Below, in pieces: positions 1 through 10,258 of a stretch of 64,000 bases of DNA. The notes under the pieces were generated by a model, which did no database searches, was not told where the DNA came from, and saw only the letters and a list, made by a program, of their open reading frames with translations. Position 1 is the first letter of the stretch. Each line of letters begins with the position of its first letter. Made by a program: the position numbers and the translations under genes. Source of the stretch: Areca catechu (taxonomy: Eukaryota; Streptophyta; Magnoliopsida; Arecales; Arecaceae); contig CM038043.1 of NCBI GenBank assembly GCA_021397845.1, positions 123,837,013-123,901,012 of the forward strand, read 5' to 3'.

Positions 1-637
1 GAGAGAAAAAGAAGTTTGATGATGAGTTTTACCCTGGGGCTGGGTCTGGATGACCCCAGCTTCGGTGAGATTCTGCTTGCATAGCAAATCTCGAGGAGAC
101 GGGACCTAGGAGGAGACAAGTCAGTCAAATATTTCCCTATCGACCAACTCGACCACAGACTATCGATTGGGAGAAGTGTCCGGGTCACTCCAGATCCAGT
201 TCACTCCTTCAACCGAGGTGAAAAAGAACTTGTGCTTCCACCCCTTGATGGAGGTGGCTAGTCAAGCTTGAAACACCCCTTATGGGGAGACATGGACCAC
301 CACCCATTATCAAAGGGATGGTGCTTCAGGATAAACAAGGCCCTGAAGAAGGAGAAGCAGGCGACGATCCTGTTGTGACTACAAAGGACAATAAAGCATA
401 AAATGGTCTGGATGGCATTGGGGGTAAGCTGGGTTGGAACTAGATGGTAGTTTCTAAGGAAGGCAAATAAGAATATGTGGAAGGGAAGACAAAGACCCGC
501 AGAGAAGAAGTCTTCGTATAGGGCTATCCGGCCCGGGCCACTAGAGGTGACCCTATCCTCCGGTCCAAGAATAGAGAGTCGGATGGAGTTAGGGACCCCA
601 AATGACCTCCAAATGTGGAGGAGATCCTCGTCCATCA
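1..637 (-). pseudogene. Transposase_28 (putative gypsy-type transposon) protein fragment
   Basis: On the minus strand the open frame 638-258 reads like the N-terminal domain of plant gypsy-type proteins grouped as Transposase_28. It has an IWRSFGVP start, then LYEDFFSAGLCLPFH, a PTQLTPNAIQT block and a FRALFILKHHP...WWSMSPHKGC block. After a stop near 258 the same frame continues with SIKGWKHKFFFTS, a usual continuation of this family. More stops follow towards base 1. It is therefore a decayed transposon remnant whose C-terminal part lies outside the window. The LTR of SIRE-A begins at 638, where the fragment is cut. Assignment is by recognition of the motif order; no function is implied. 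Confidence 0.7.
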
Positions 638-2064
638 TGTTGGCTCTAGCCCTTGATTTTGATGACTAACAAAACATTGAGTACATATTTTGTACTAATG
701 TTTCAATTGTAGTTATAAGTTTCAGGATATAGGCACCTCAAATTCTTAAAATTAAAGTATCATAGCATGCTTTGGAAGTCGAGCAATTTTCTTGATTTGA
801 GAAGACTTCTCAACTAAAAAAGGCCACAAAATTGTTCAATTATGGTTTACAAAAGTTATTTTTAAGTTTCCTTAAATATCCTTGTGAATTTGGGAAGTTT
901 GGCACTTATTTTTAGCAATTGCAGAACCAAGTGTCAACACCTGACAGTCCAAGTATCGATACTTTAGAATCTGGCATGCAAAAATTCTTCACTAGCATGC
1001 CAAGTTTCGACACCTGAAACTCAAGTATCGACATCTAAGATTTCAAGTGTCGACTTAAGGCCTGAGATTTTTGAAAATACAGAACTTGCCATTTGGAGTA
1101 TTTTTTTGTCACGTGTCAACACCTATGATTCAAGTATCGACACCTGAAAAATCAAGTGTCGATACCTGGAAGCCAAGTGTCGACACCTAAAAGCCAAGTG
1201 TCGACTTACGAGTTCTGACAGCTCCAACGGATCTATTTTCTGAGTTACAGATTTCATCTTTTCAAGCTCCCAACGACTAGTTTTGATCCTCCAACGATCT
1301 TAAACCATTTCTTGGAAGTTTTTGAAGTATTTAAGCTTTACCAAACTCATTCATGAAGCATTGAACTCTATTGAATACACAAGATAAATATTCTTTCAAG
1401 AACTTCCCTTTCAAAAGCCAAAAAGGAGAGATTCCATTCAAAAATCTTACAAGCCCATCTTCTCAACTTTTCCAAAGTAGCTTTGAAGAGATTTCAAAGA
1501 GAAGTCAAATCGAGCAATCAACAAGATCCTCAAAGCTTCCACATTCCACTTTTTGAAGAGAGTATAATTGTGCTTTCATTCTTGTATCTTTAACTTTATA
1601 CTTTGTTGACCTAGCTTTCAAGAGTTTTTGAAAGTAGGTTATTGAAGTTGTTGGTGAGCCAAAGGTACAAAACCAACTAGGGTTTTACTTGTGAGCCCGA
1701 AGACAAAACAAGTTGTAAGGATGTTAGTGAGCCTAGGTGATAAAACCAACTTAGGTTTTGACTTGTGAGCCTTAGAAAATAAGTCGGCTATAATCTTTGA
1801 AGAGATTATAGTGGAATTTTCCAAGAAAAACTTGTGGAGTGGACGTAGGTGCTTGGAGTGCACCAAACCACTATAAAACATTGTGTTTATATGTGATTGC
1901 TCTTTCCTTTACTTGCACTTTATTCCTTACATTTAATTTTCTGTTGCATATCTTTGAGTGCTTAATCACATTGCTCACAAATACTTCTTGACCAAGCATA
2001 TAATTGTTTTAATTTTTGAAAGACCCAATTTACCCCCCCTTTTGGGCTCCATTTCTAAGTAACA
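638..2064 (+). repeat. 5' LTR of SIRE-A
   Basis: It begins TGTTGGCTC and ends TAACA, two bases before a primer binding site. The length is about 1427 bp. The end sequence, with a CCCAATTTACCCCCC block near 2025, matches the style of the SIRE-B and SIRE-C LTRs, which also carry a CCCAATTCACC block just before their ends. It contains an array of GTGTCGACAC-type palindromes at 930-1207 and a possible TATA-like stretch (GTATTTAAGC) near 1326-1335. No second copy is visible, so the start is fixed by comparison with the other elements and by where the outside fragment ends. Confidence 0.75.
930..1207. repeat. GTGTCGACAC-type palindrome array in SIRE-A LTR
   Basis: About ten copies of a GTGTCGACAC-like palindrome are spread over 280 bp, usually preceded by CAA and followed by CTG or CTT. 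About four keep TGTCGA; the rest show TGTCAA, TATCGA or TTTCGA. The arrays in SIRE-B and SIRE-C LTRs use the same core but are flanked by ACATG or CTCAAAG instead. Confidence 0.85.
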
Positions 2065-2066
2065 AG

Positions 2067-2076
2067 TGGTATCAGA
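2067..2076 (+). promoter_or_regulatory. Primer binding site of SIRE-A (initiator Met tRNA type)
   Basis: TGGTATCAGA begins two bases after the LTR end. This equals the reverse complement of the 3' end of plant initiator methionine tRNA, the usual Copia minus-strand primer. The next bases (TGAC) diverge from the expected GCC, so the site is decayed downstream. Confidence 0.85.
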
Positions 2077-2122
2077 TGACCAGTACTCTACTTGTAGGTT
2101 CAACAATCTTGAGTAAAAGATC

Positions 2123-3780
2123 ATGGCAGCCCCAATAGGTATGGGTGTTGTAGAAGGTCAAACCTCTAACTGTCCTCCATTGTTTAATGGCACAAATTAC
2201 ACGTATTGGAAAACATGCATGCGCATTTACATTCAAGCGATGGACTATAATATTTGGAAGACCATTATTAAAGGCCCTCATCAGCCTACTATGTTGATTA
2301 ATGGCATTCCCTCTCCCAAAATTGAAGATGATTGGGATGAGAATGACATTACGCAAATAGAGCTTAATGCAAAGGCTATGAATCTATTATTTTGCGCTTT
2401 AGACCCAAGCGAATTTAATAAAATCTCAAATTATCTCTCCACTAAGGAAATATGGGACACACTTGAAGTTACCCACGAGGGTACACATCAAGTAAAAACT
2501 ATCAAAGTGAACATGCTCATTCATACATATGAGATGTTTAAAATGGAACCTTTTGAATCTATTAGTGAAATGTATACTAGATTCACTAATATTGTGAATG
2601 GTATGAGAAATTTAGAAAAGGTTATTTCTAATGGTGAACTTGTAAATAAACTTCTCAGGTCTCTCCAGCTTCTTGGGATGCTAAAGTCACTACAATAGAA
2701 GAAGCCAAAGATGTAAATACACTTCCTCTCAAGCAACTCTTAGGCTCATGATGACCTATGAGCTTTCCTTAAAATAAAAGACTGTGGACTATGACAAGAA
2801 AAAGAAAGTGATCACTTTCAAGTCCACCAACAAAGAAGAATCAAGTGAAGACTCTGAAGATGAAGATGAAGAAGATGAAATGGCTCTAATAGCAAGAAAG
2901 TTTAGGAGGTTCATAAGAAAGAAGAAATATAACTTCAAGAAGAAACTTCAAAAGGGAGAGCCAAGCAAAGAGAAAGATAACGAAAAAGGAAAGGAGCAGC
3001 CCACATATTTTGAATGCAAGAAACCTGGCTACTTCAAGATGGACTGCTCCTACTAAAGAAAAGCAGAAGAATATTAAGAAAGAAAGCTATGATGGCTACC
3101 TGGAGCGATAACAAAATTCTAGCTCCGATGAAGAGCAGCAAGAGGTTGCAAATTTCTACTTGATGGCTAACAATGATGAGGTATTATCTGAAACTGAAAA
3201 TGAATTTACTTTTGATGAATTGCATGAAGTTTTTGATGAATTAGTTATCGAATTTCAAAAACTTAAATTGAAGCACAAAGAATTAAAGAAGCAAAATATG
3301 AATTTGGTCAAAACAAATAATAAGTGTTTATTTGAAAATGATTGCTTGTTAAATGATAAAATTATTCTTTTGGAAAAAAAAAAAGAAGTTTTGAAAAAGA
3401 AAAATACTTTTGCATCAACTGAAGATTTTACTAAATAAAATAAAGAGATTTTGCAAGAAAATAAGAAGTACAAAAATGAACCTAAAAAATTGAAATCTTT
3501 TGTTAAAAAATTTAATTATAATTTTGAAAAACTTAATATGCTTATGAATAATTAAAGAGCTGTTTTCAACAAAGCTGGATTAGGTTTTAAAACTCAAAAA
3601 TAATAAAAGTTTTTCAAGAATTTCTTTGTACCTGCATCATCTTCTATTACTTGCTATACTTGTAGAATTGTAGGATATAAATCTTATTCATGTAATAAAA
3701 GGAAATTGAGCAAAGTTAGAAAAGTTTGGATTCCAAAAGGAACCATTACCACTAATCTTAAAGGACCCAAGATAACTTGG
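2123..3780 (+). pseudogene. SIRE-A gag remnant
   Basis: The frame opens with ATG at 2123 (MAAPIGMGVVEGQ), followed by the Copia gag signature NGTNYTYWKTCMRIYIQ and, further on, the IWDTLEVTHEGT and LVNKLLRSL blocks. A frame break near 2690 is followed by an acidic stretch and a lysine-rich stretch. The zinc knuckle near 3000-3050 is damaged: it reads YFECKKPGYFKMDC, so the first Cys and the His are both Tyr. A Glu/Lys-rich coiled-coil-like segment (3160-3560) follows, as in long Sirevirus gag proteins. Frame breaks and internal stops (for example near 3056, 3438 and 3553) make this a pseudogene. Confidence 0.82.
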
Positions 3781-3789
3781 ATATCTAAA

Positions 3790-5613
3790 GTCTCCACCTG
3801 ATTTATGTTGTAGGTGTGCTTTGCAACCAACAAAAAAAGAATATGATACCTCGATAGCGGTTGCTCAAGGCACATGACTGGAGATGTGGAGCAGTTCTCA
3901 TCACTTGAATATTAAAACCTTGGTAATGTAACATTCGGTGATAATGAAAAAGGCAAGATTGTTAGAATTGGTAAAGTTCATATCACCCCCTCTACTTATA
4001 TAGATAATGTTTTATATGTTGATTATTTAAAGTATAATTTACTTAGCATTAGCCAATTTTGTGATAAAGATTTTAAAGTTGTTTTCAAATCTTCTATGTG
4101 CATTGTTTCTAGTCTAGATAATAATGGCATCAAGTTTATTGGTCATAGGCATGGCAATATGGTTGATCTTGATGATCTTCCTATTCAAAATGGTCAATGC
4201 TTAGTGGCAATGAAAGCCAAGATCAATGAAACTAGTTGGCTTTGGCATCGTAGACTAGGACATGCTAGTATGCATTGCTTTTAAAACTTTGTAGAAAAGA
4301 TTTAATAAAAGATTTGTCAATACTTAGTTTTGAAAAGGATAAGATTTGTGGTGCTTGCCAACTTGGAAAACAAACCAAATCATCTTTTAAACCTAAAGGA
4401 GTAGTCTCTACATCTAGACCCTTAGAATTACTTCATATGGATCTCTTTGGGCCAACTAGAACATCTAGTTTGGGAGGTAAGAAGTATGGTCTAGTTATTG
4501 TAGATGATTTCTCACGTTTTACTTGGGTTATGTTTTTAGCACATAAAGATGAAACTTTTTCTACATTTATCAGATTTCATAAAAAAGTTTCAAATGAAAA
4601 AGATATTTCAATCATTTCTTTAAGAAGTGATCATGGTACAGAATTTAAAAATTTTGATTTTGAAAAGTTTTGTAGTGAAAATGGCATTCATCATAACTTT
4701 TTTGCACTTAGGACACTTCAACAAAATGGGTTGGTAGAAAAAAAAAATAGAACTCTTGAAGAAATGGCATGCACCATGCTTTGTGAAAATGATTTATCTA
4801 GATATTTTTGAATGGAAGCCATAAACACTGGTTGCTTGTTTTAAATTGTGTTTTAATCCGATCCATTTTAAAGAAAACACCATATGAGCTTTGGAAAGGT
4901 AGGAAACCCTTAATTAAATATTTTCATATTTTTGGATGCCGTTGTTTCATTCTAAATAATGGTAAGGATAACCTAAGTAAATTTGATGCCAAGTCAGATG
5001 AGGGTATCCTTTTAGGCTACTCTACATCTAGCAAGGCATACAGGTCTTCAACAGAAAGACACTTGTTGTTGAAGAATCTATCCATGTTGTATTTGATGAA
5101 GCTAACCAAAGAAAAGAAGATATTTTTGATAATGATACAGGTACCAAAAGAACTAAAAAAGTGAGCAACAATGAAGAACCCACCAAGGAGCAAGAAGATG
5201 ATCAAAACAATGAAAGAGAACAAGATCAAGAAGGTGAAAACACATCAACGCCTAATCCTCTACCCAAAGAATGAAGGTATGCTCATGAACATCCCAAAGA
5301 ACTCATAATTGGTGATCCATCTAAAGGGATAAGTACTCGTTCATCTTTTAGAAATGTATGTGATTATTTAGCTTTTGTTTCTCAAGTAGAACCTAAATCT
5401 ATTGAAGAAGCTGAAAATGATTGCAATTGGATTAATGCCATGCAAGATGAACTAAATCAATTTAAAAGAAATAATGTTTGGACTTTGGTTGATAGACCCA
5501 CTAATGTTTTAATAATTGGCACAAAATGGGATTTTAGAAATAAGCTTGATGAAAATAGAATTGTTACAAGAAATAAAGCTAGGCTAGTTGCCAAAGGATA
5601 CAATCAAGAGGAA
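3790..5613 (+). pseudogene. SIRE-A pol, 5' part: protease, integrase, start of RT
   Basis: The protease site LDSGCSRHMTGD is encoded near 3850-3882. A GAG-pre-integrase block follows (WLWHRRLGHAS near 4240, then CGACQLGK near 4350), giving the integrase zinc ligands. The integrase core (about 4430-4800) shows Asp in HMDLFGPT, Asp in LRSDHGTEF and Glu in QNGLVEKKN. A frameshift near 4808 leads into the integrase C-terminal part and the linker. The RT N-terminus follows (KARLVAKGYNQE) and is cut at 5613 by GYP-1. Stops and shifts occur at about 3916, 4282, 4810 and 5164. The remainder resumes at 35620. Confidence 0.87.
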
Positions 5614-6870
5614 TGATGCGGAACTAAAATTGCATGAAAGTATATTTTTGTATTTTTTTAGGTTAAATTGTGAATCTAATTCCCAAAGAACAAGCCATGA
5701 ATCTAAGTAGATAAAACTACGCAAAATAAGAAGCTAAAGCATGCAAAATAGAACCTAAAAGCAAGAAGAAAGAGGACCGTTGAGGCTGAGAAGTCTTGGT
5801 TGGGCTAGTTCATCCTCAATAAAGCATCTGCCAGGTAGAGGGGGTGTACCTGACAATGGTTGATGTGCCTGGTGCAGATCGTATGCGAAGGGATCGCTCT
5901 CACTCCTGGATGCGGCCTGGAAAATCAAGCTGGAGACCCGCGAATTCTCGGCTTTTAACTCGGTGATCCAATTGCTGCCCGGCTGGAGTCGTTGGATTTA
6001 TAGGAGTCGAGGGACCTGCAAACAACCTTCCAGGGGTTAGAAATCAAAGCAAGGATGAAGATATAAGAGGGAAAATAGCAAGGAAAAGAAGGGGATTGAT
6101 GTGGGTGGCTAGGGTTTGGAGAGCTGGATGGTGGCAGGAGCTGGGCGCAGAACACTGGGAAGAATGAAGGGCTCACATAGAATCCCTTTTAGCATATAGT
6201 AGGTAGCACACAGTAATTGTAAGAACTCAATATTATTTCATGAAAAAGTTGTCTTCATACAAGAGAGTAGAGTCTCTTAAATAGACTCTTAGACTCGGTC
6301 CCCAAGTAAGGTTAAAAAAGACTTTACATAGGAATTTTAATCCAACCCCAACTCTAGCTAGAATACATGGTAGGCTAGGTAGAAAAATCCTTTAATTCTC
6401 TCCCTCTCTCACTTGCCTTGGTCGGACAAGAGGGGTGACTCTAAGTGGTGAACCAAGGAGAAGGTGACCATAAGCTTGGCGACCCTTGGTTCTCCTCCTA
6501 GGCCCTAGCTAGCCTAATTTACTTCAGGCTGCAGTCTAGGGCTCATGGCTTCGGATTTATCTTCTAGGCTTTTGATTTCATGGTCTTCATAGCTTCTGGT
6601 TGGGTTGGTCTCCATGTCTTGGTCTTCATGTCTTCAGTTGGGTTTGTCTTCACTTGGACTGGCTTGGTCTTCTCTTGTACTTGGGCTGACATGTATAGGA
6701 CTCAGGAAGAAGACTAGCTCAACATGAGCTGACTAGTACATGACTCAAGTGATAAAATAACAACTCGACTGGACTAAGCCCTTATTATAAAAGGACTCAG
6801 ATGCTGCTAATTAATCCACAGAGGGTTGAGAAGTCTCTGTCTTTTTCTGGTTCCTCTGGTGTCTGCACCA
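5614..6870 (-). repeat. Left (3') LTR of GYP-1
   Basis: 1257 bp, TGATGCGGAAC to GTCTGCACCA on the plus strand. It aligns along its length with 34367-35619, with scattered substitutions and small indels. Typical shared blocks are TGACAATGGTTGATG and CCTTGGTCGG. The purine-rich GGGAGAAT on the minus strand directly beside it (6871-6878) may be the polypurine tract. Confidence 0.92.
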
Positions 6871-6899
6871 ATTCTCCCATGGTGGGAGGAACTCGATCA

Positions 6900-7415
6900 T
6901 GTCGAGTGAAGATCAGGCTAGCTCACATATCTCTAGAGGAGGTGTGGGTTGAGGCGCTGTAAGTCCTCTTGAGAAATCCATAAATCGTCCGACTTTGGCC
7001 GGCCTTGCCATCGGACCAGGTAGCGTTGATAGCCGTGGCCCCAGGTCGTTATGGCTTGATCATCCAGGATATGCTCGATTCGTTCTCCTCACTCAAGCCA
7101 ATTTATTGGTGGACACTCTAGGTCAGGGTCACTCACAATGGAAGGAGTAGGTCCAAAGGCCTCACTAGGTATCACTGCCGGTTTCTTATACTCAACCAGG
7201 TCTATGTATTGAAGGTAGAACTAATACCCAAATCTGGAGGCAAATCTAACACATAGGCATTTGGTTCAACCCTCTCTATCACTTTAAAAGGTCCGACTCT
7301 GCGAGCATGAAGCTTCTTAACGATCTCGGACGGGAACCACTCAGGCCTAAGCCTAATCATGATAGAATCCACTACATTAGATTTCTTGGCCCTTTTCGGG
7401 AATTAGCCAGTTTGT
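6900..7415 (-). pseudogene. GYP-1 pol 3' remnant: integrase C-terminus and chromodomain
   Basis: Read on the minus strand from about 7400, the DNA encodes the conserved end of a plant Gypsy integrase: RLRPEWFPSE, KLHARRVGPFKVIER and NAYVLDLPPD. A chromodomain-like block follows (YQRYLVRWQGRPKSDDLWI, near 6985-7060) and then a short LQRLNP tail. This ending is typical of chromoviruses of the Tekay/Reina/CRM group; I cannot tell which. Internal stops are present (for example near 7220 and 7090). The upstream integrase core and RT are absent. Confidence 0.8.
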
Positions 7416-7854
7416 TTCAAAATTAGTGCAGGTGGTGAACATGCTGGGCACATGCAGACTCCTAATAGATGACACAAAGGACTCGTACTAATACCTAACA
7501 TACTCGACTATGCATTCCTATTGAAAAAAAAATTTATTGAACTCTTTGGACCTAAACCTAACATATCATAGGTTCTCTAGGTTTGATCCTAGTTTGGCAT
7601 GCACATGAAAATTTATAATGGGCTCCTAGCAAATTCCATAGAGTATGCCAGAAGTAAAATGCAAATCTAACATGCATAATGAATGTATGCAGTATGCTAA
7701 TCTCAACTAAATGCAATCTAATAATCCTAGAAATACTGGAGGTGTCTAGAAAGGGCAGAAAATAAGAAGTGGGTTCAGAATTAGTCTGGTAGGGTAGGAA
7801 AAAAGGTTTAGGGTTAGTTGGATAAAGTAGGATATAAGAAGGGGTGTCAGGGAC
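7416..7854 (-). other. GYP-1 interior, non-coding remnant
   Basis: AT-rich sequence without a recognisable domain, between the integrase remnant and the SIRE-B insertion. It ends in GGGAC, the left target duplication of SIRE-B. It probably contains the deletion scar that removed most of pol. Confidence 0.5.
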
Positions 7855-8114
7855 TGTTGACTCCGTTATTGATTTTGATGATAAGAAAAATGGTTAAGTA
7901 TAAGTTGAGTACTAATGATTTTTTTGAAGTGTGTTTTTATAGAAAAAGGTGCTCATAAATTTGAAAAAGCTTGTTTGATTGAAAAAGTCAAGCTTAGATG
8001 AAAGATCTGCTCAAAGAAGACTTGGACAGTCAAAGTTTGCTTGAATGGATACTTGAGTGAGACATAAATTTGGTTTAGCACAAGTTCAAGTATTTTTGTG
8101 AAGATCTCAGTAAG

Positions 8115-8502
8115 GTGTCGACTCAAAGTGTCGACATATGACATCAAGTGTCGACACATGAAAGTGAAGTGTCGACTTAAGCCGGTATGCAAAGAAAGTT
8201 TTAGATGGCATGGCTGAAGTGTCAACACATGGACTTGAAGTGTCGACTCAAAGTATCGACACATAGATCAGCTCATCGTCTAAGATTTTTAAGTCACAGA
8301 ACTTGCTGAAGATGAAGAACTGCAGAAGTGTCGACACATGGATGCGATGTGTCGACTCAAAGTGTTGACTCACCTGAAGAAGTGTCGACACATATGAGAT
8401 TTTCAGAAAGCCAGATTGAAGATATTTGAACTGGGTGTCGACTCAAAAAGTTCAAGTGTTGACCTAAAGTGTCGACTCACAGCTTGAAGTGTCGACACAT
8501 GA
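8115..8502. repeat. GTGTCGACAC-type palindrome array in SIRE-B 5' LTR
   Basis: Eleven intact TGTCGA cores and four decayed ones (GTCAAC, ATCGAC, GTTGAC twice) lie within 390 bp. Spacing is irregular. Most are followed by CTCA or CACATG, so pairs such as GTGTCGACTCAAAGTGTCGACA occur. Confidence 0.9.
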
Positions 8503-8611
8503 AGTTCTGGAAACAATAATGGCAGTTTTTCAAACGTAGAACTTGTCTCTTTTCACCCCCAACGGCTAGATTTTCGAGTCTAATGGCTAGAAACCTGATT
8601 TGAGACCTTGG

Positions 8612-8632
8612 AAAGGTATTTATATGCTCCAA
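8612..8632 (+). promoter_or_regulatory. Possible TATA box of SIRE-B 5' LTR
   Basis: GGTATTTATATG lies about 760 bp into the LTR, just after the palindrome array and a CAACGGCTAG block. The same motif occurs at 31399-31412 and, inverted, near 39853-39864 and 62757-62768. Position and conservation fit an LTR promoter; no transcript data are available. Confidence 0.45.
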
Positions 8633-9786
8633 ATCAAATCAAAAGGAGGTTCAATAGAAATAAAATAGAAATATCCAAGAAAGAAGAAAAGAGAGCATTC
8701 ATTGAAGTTCAACCACTCTCAAGCAAAAGCAAGCCTCCATGCATTCAAGAGTCTTCAAAGCATTAAAGATCAACCATTCTTAAGCAATCAAAGAGGTTTC
8801 ATCAAGTTGAAAGCATCACAACTGATGTGGAAATGAGATGAATGAATTCTAATTTAGTGGGTGATTTAATTTGTTGAGCAATGATCCCTACGAGCATAAA
8901 CTTAATTCAAACACAAAATAGTAAAGAATCATATGAAGGAAATACTAAATAAGGGAATAACTCAAACTAGGACTGCATATCCATCCATGAACATTGGAAC
9001 TAAGGCATTGAGAAACCATCCTATCTAGGGCATAGACCATTTCAACTATTCAAACTTAAGAAATAAGGAGGGTTTTCTTACCAATATTGATGTCTTAGGC
9101 CATTAGAAGGGATTCAATTTTAGCACTCCCGACTGAAGATTGGTACTCAAAAACTATCACCTCCAGAGATGAAGACTTCTGGCTTGAAAGGTCCCAAGGA
9201 CAAGACCAACTTCCTTGTCGACTCGTGATCTTGGAGAACCTTAGAAAGAAAAGGGATTAGTGACTTGAGATGACAAGAAGATTGAAAATTAATAAAGCTT
9301 CAATAATATGATTGGAGTGGATGGAGTTGGAGGAGATCAATTGGCTTCATTCAGTGTCTGGACTACAATCGCCTTGGAATCCTTGAATTGCAACTAGAGT
9401 TGGCATCCCATGAAGGCAAGGGATGACATCCAAAATTTGCTGTAGAAGCTTGCTTGAAGATTGGAATAGGCGTCCTTGTAGAGTGGCAATGGGGAAGAAG
9501 ACTTTGTTGGAATTTGGAAGATCTACTTAGGATGGTGGTGGGGCGTCTTCTAGCTAGAATCTTGGTGAATTTAGGGGAATACTAGGATGCCTAAAGGATG
9601 ATATTTTGGGTCTTTCACCCACTCTCTCTCGGAGGACACATTGCATATAACAAGTGGAAGAAAAAGGCTCTTTTGATTTCATTCATCAATAATCTCCTTT
9701 ACAAGGGGTTTGGAGTGGTATTTATAGCCTCTTCAAAGTCATTTGAAATTTTGAATTCAAAAGGAGGTTACATAAATCATGGAGAG

Positions 9787-9908
9787 ATAAGTGGGGAAGT
9801 TGAAACCATCCTTGATTCATGCCTTAATAAGTGGGGAAGTTGAAACCATCCTTGATTCATGCCTTGATAAGTGGAGAAGTTGAAATCATCCTTGATTCAT
9901 GCCTTGAT
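9787..9908. repeat. Three-copy 40-bp tandem repeat in S1
   Basis: A 40-bp unit (ATAAGTGGGGAAGTTGAAAC and onwards through TTCATGCCTT) is repeated three times with only a few differences. It is a local expansion inside the solo LTR. Confidence 0.88.
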
Positions 9909-10258
9909 AAGATGGAGTGAGGTGGCCTCATGAGATAGCTTCCATGTGGGCTTGGGAGATGAGGTGTCTTCCATATAAGTTTGATGATGTGGTGCTCCAA
10001 CTTGGCAAGGTTTGTTGAAGTGGTTTGCCTCACCTAATCTTTATGTCTTTATGCTTTATTTGAACCCAAACCAAACCAAACTTGAACCCAACTTGTAAAT
10101 TCACTAATTACAAGACCAAATTGACCTTAATTGGACTCAAAAGACCAAATTGACATAAGCCCAACCCTAATTACAGGACTCAGACTTGACCAGAGAAACA
10201 AATTTTCCTATTTACAGGACACATGTTCAATAAAAGAAATAAAATTGAAATAAAAAAT

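Noticed and set aside
2072..2356. Minus-strand frame opposite SIRE-A gag
   Set aside because: Shadow of the gag reading frame.
5614..6870. Reading the GYP-1 LTR repeats as a segmental duplication
   Set aside because: Matched 5-bp target duplications, primer site and TG/CA ends show LTRs.
8115..8502. Possible CRISPR array from regular palindromes
   Set aside because: Plant retrotransposon LTR, units too short and irregularly spaced, no spacers of constant length.
9598..9843. 81-residue open frame in S1
   Set aside because: Runs through the 40-bp tandem repeat and has no family resemblance; it lies within a solo LTR.
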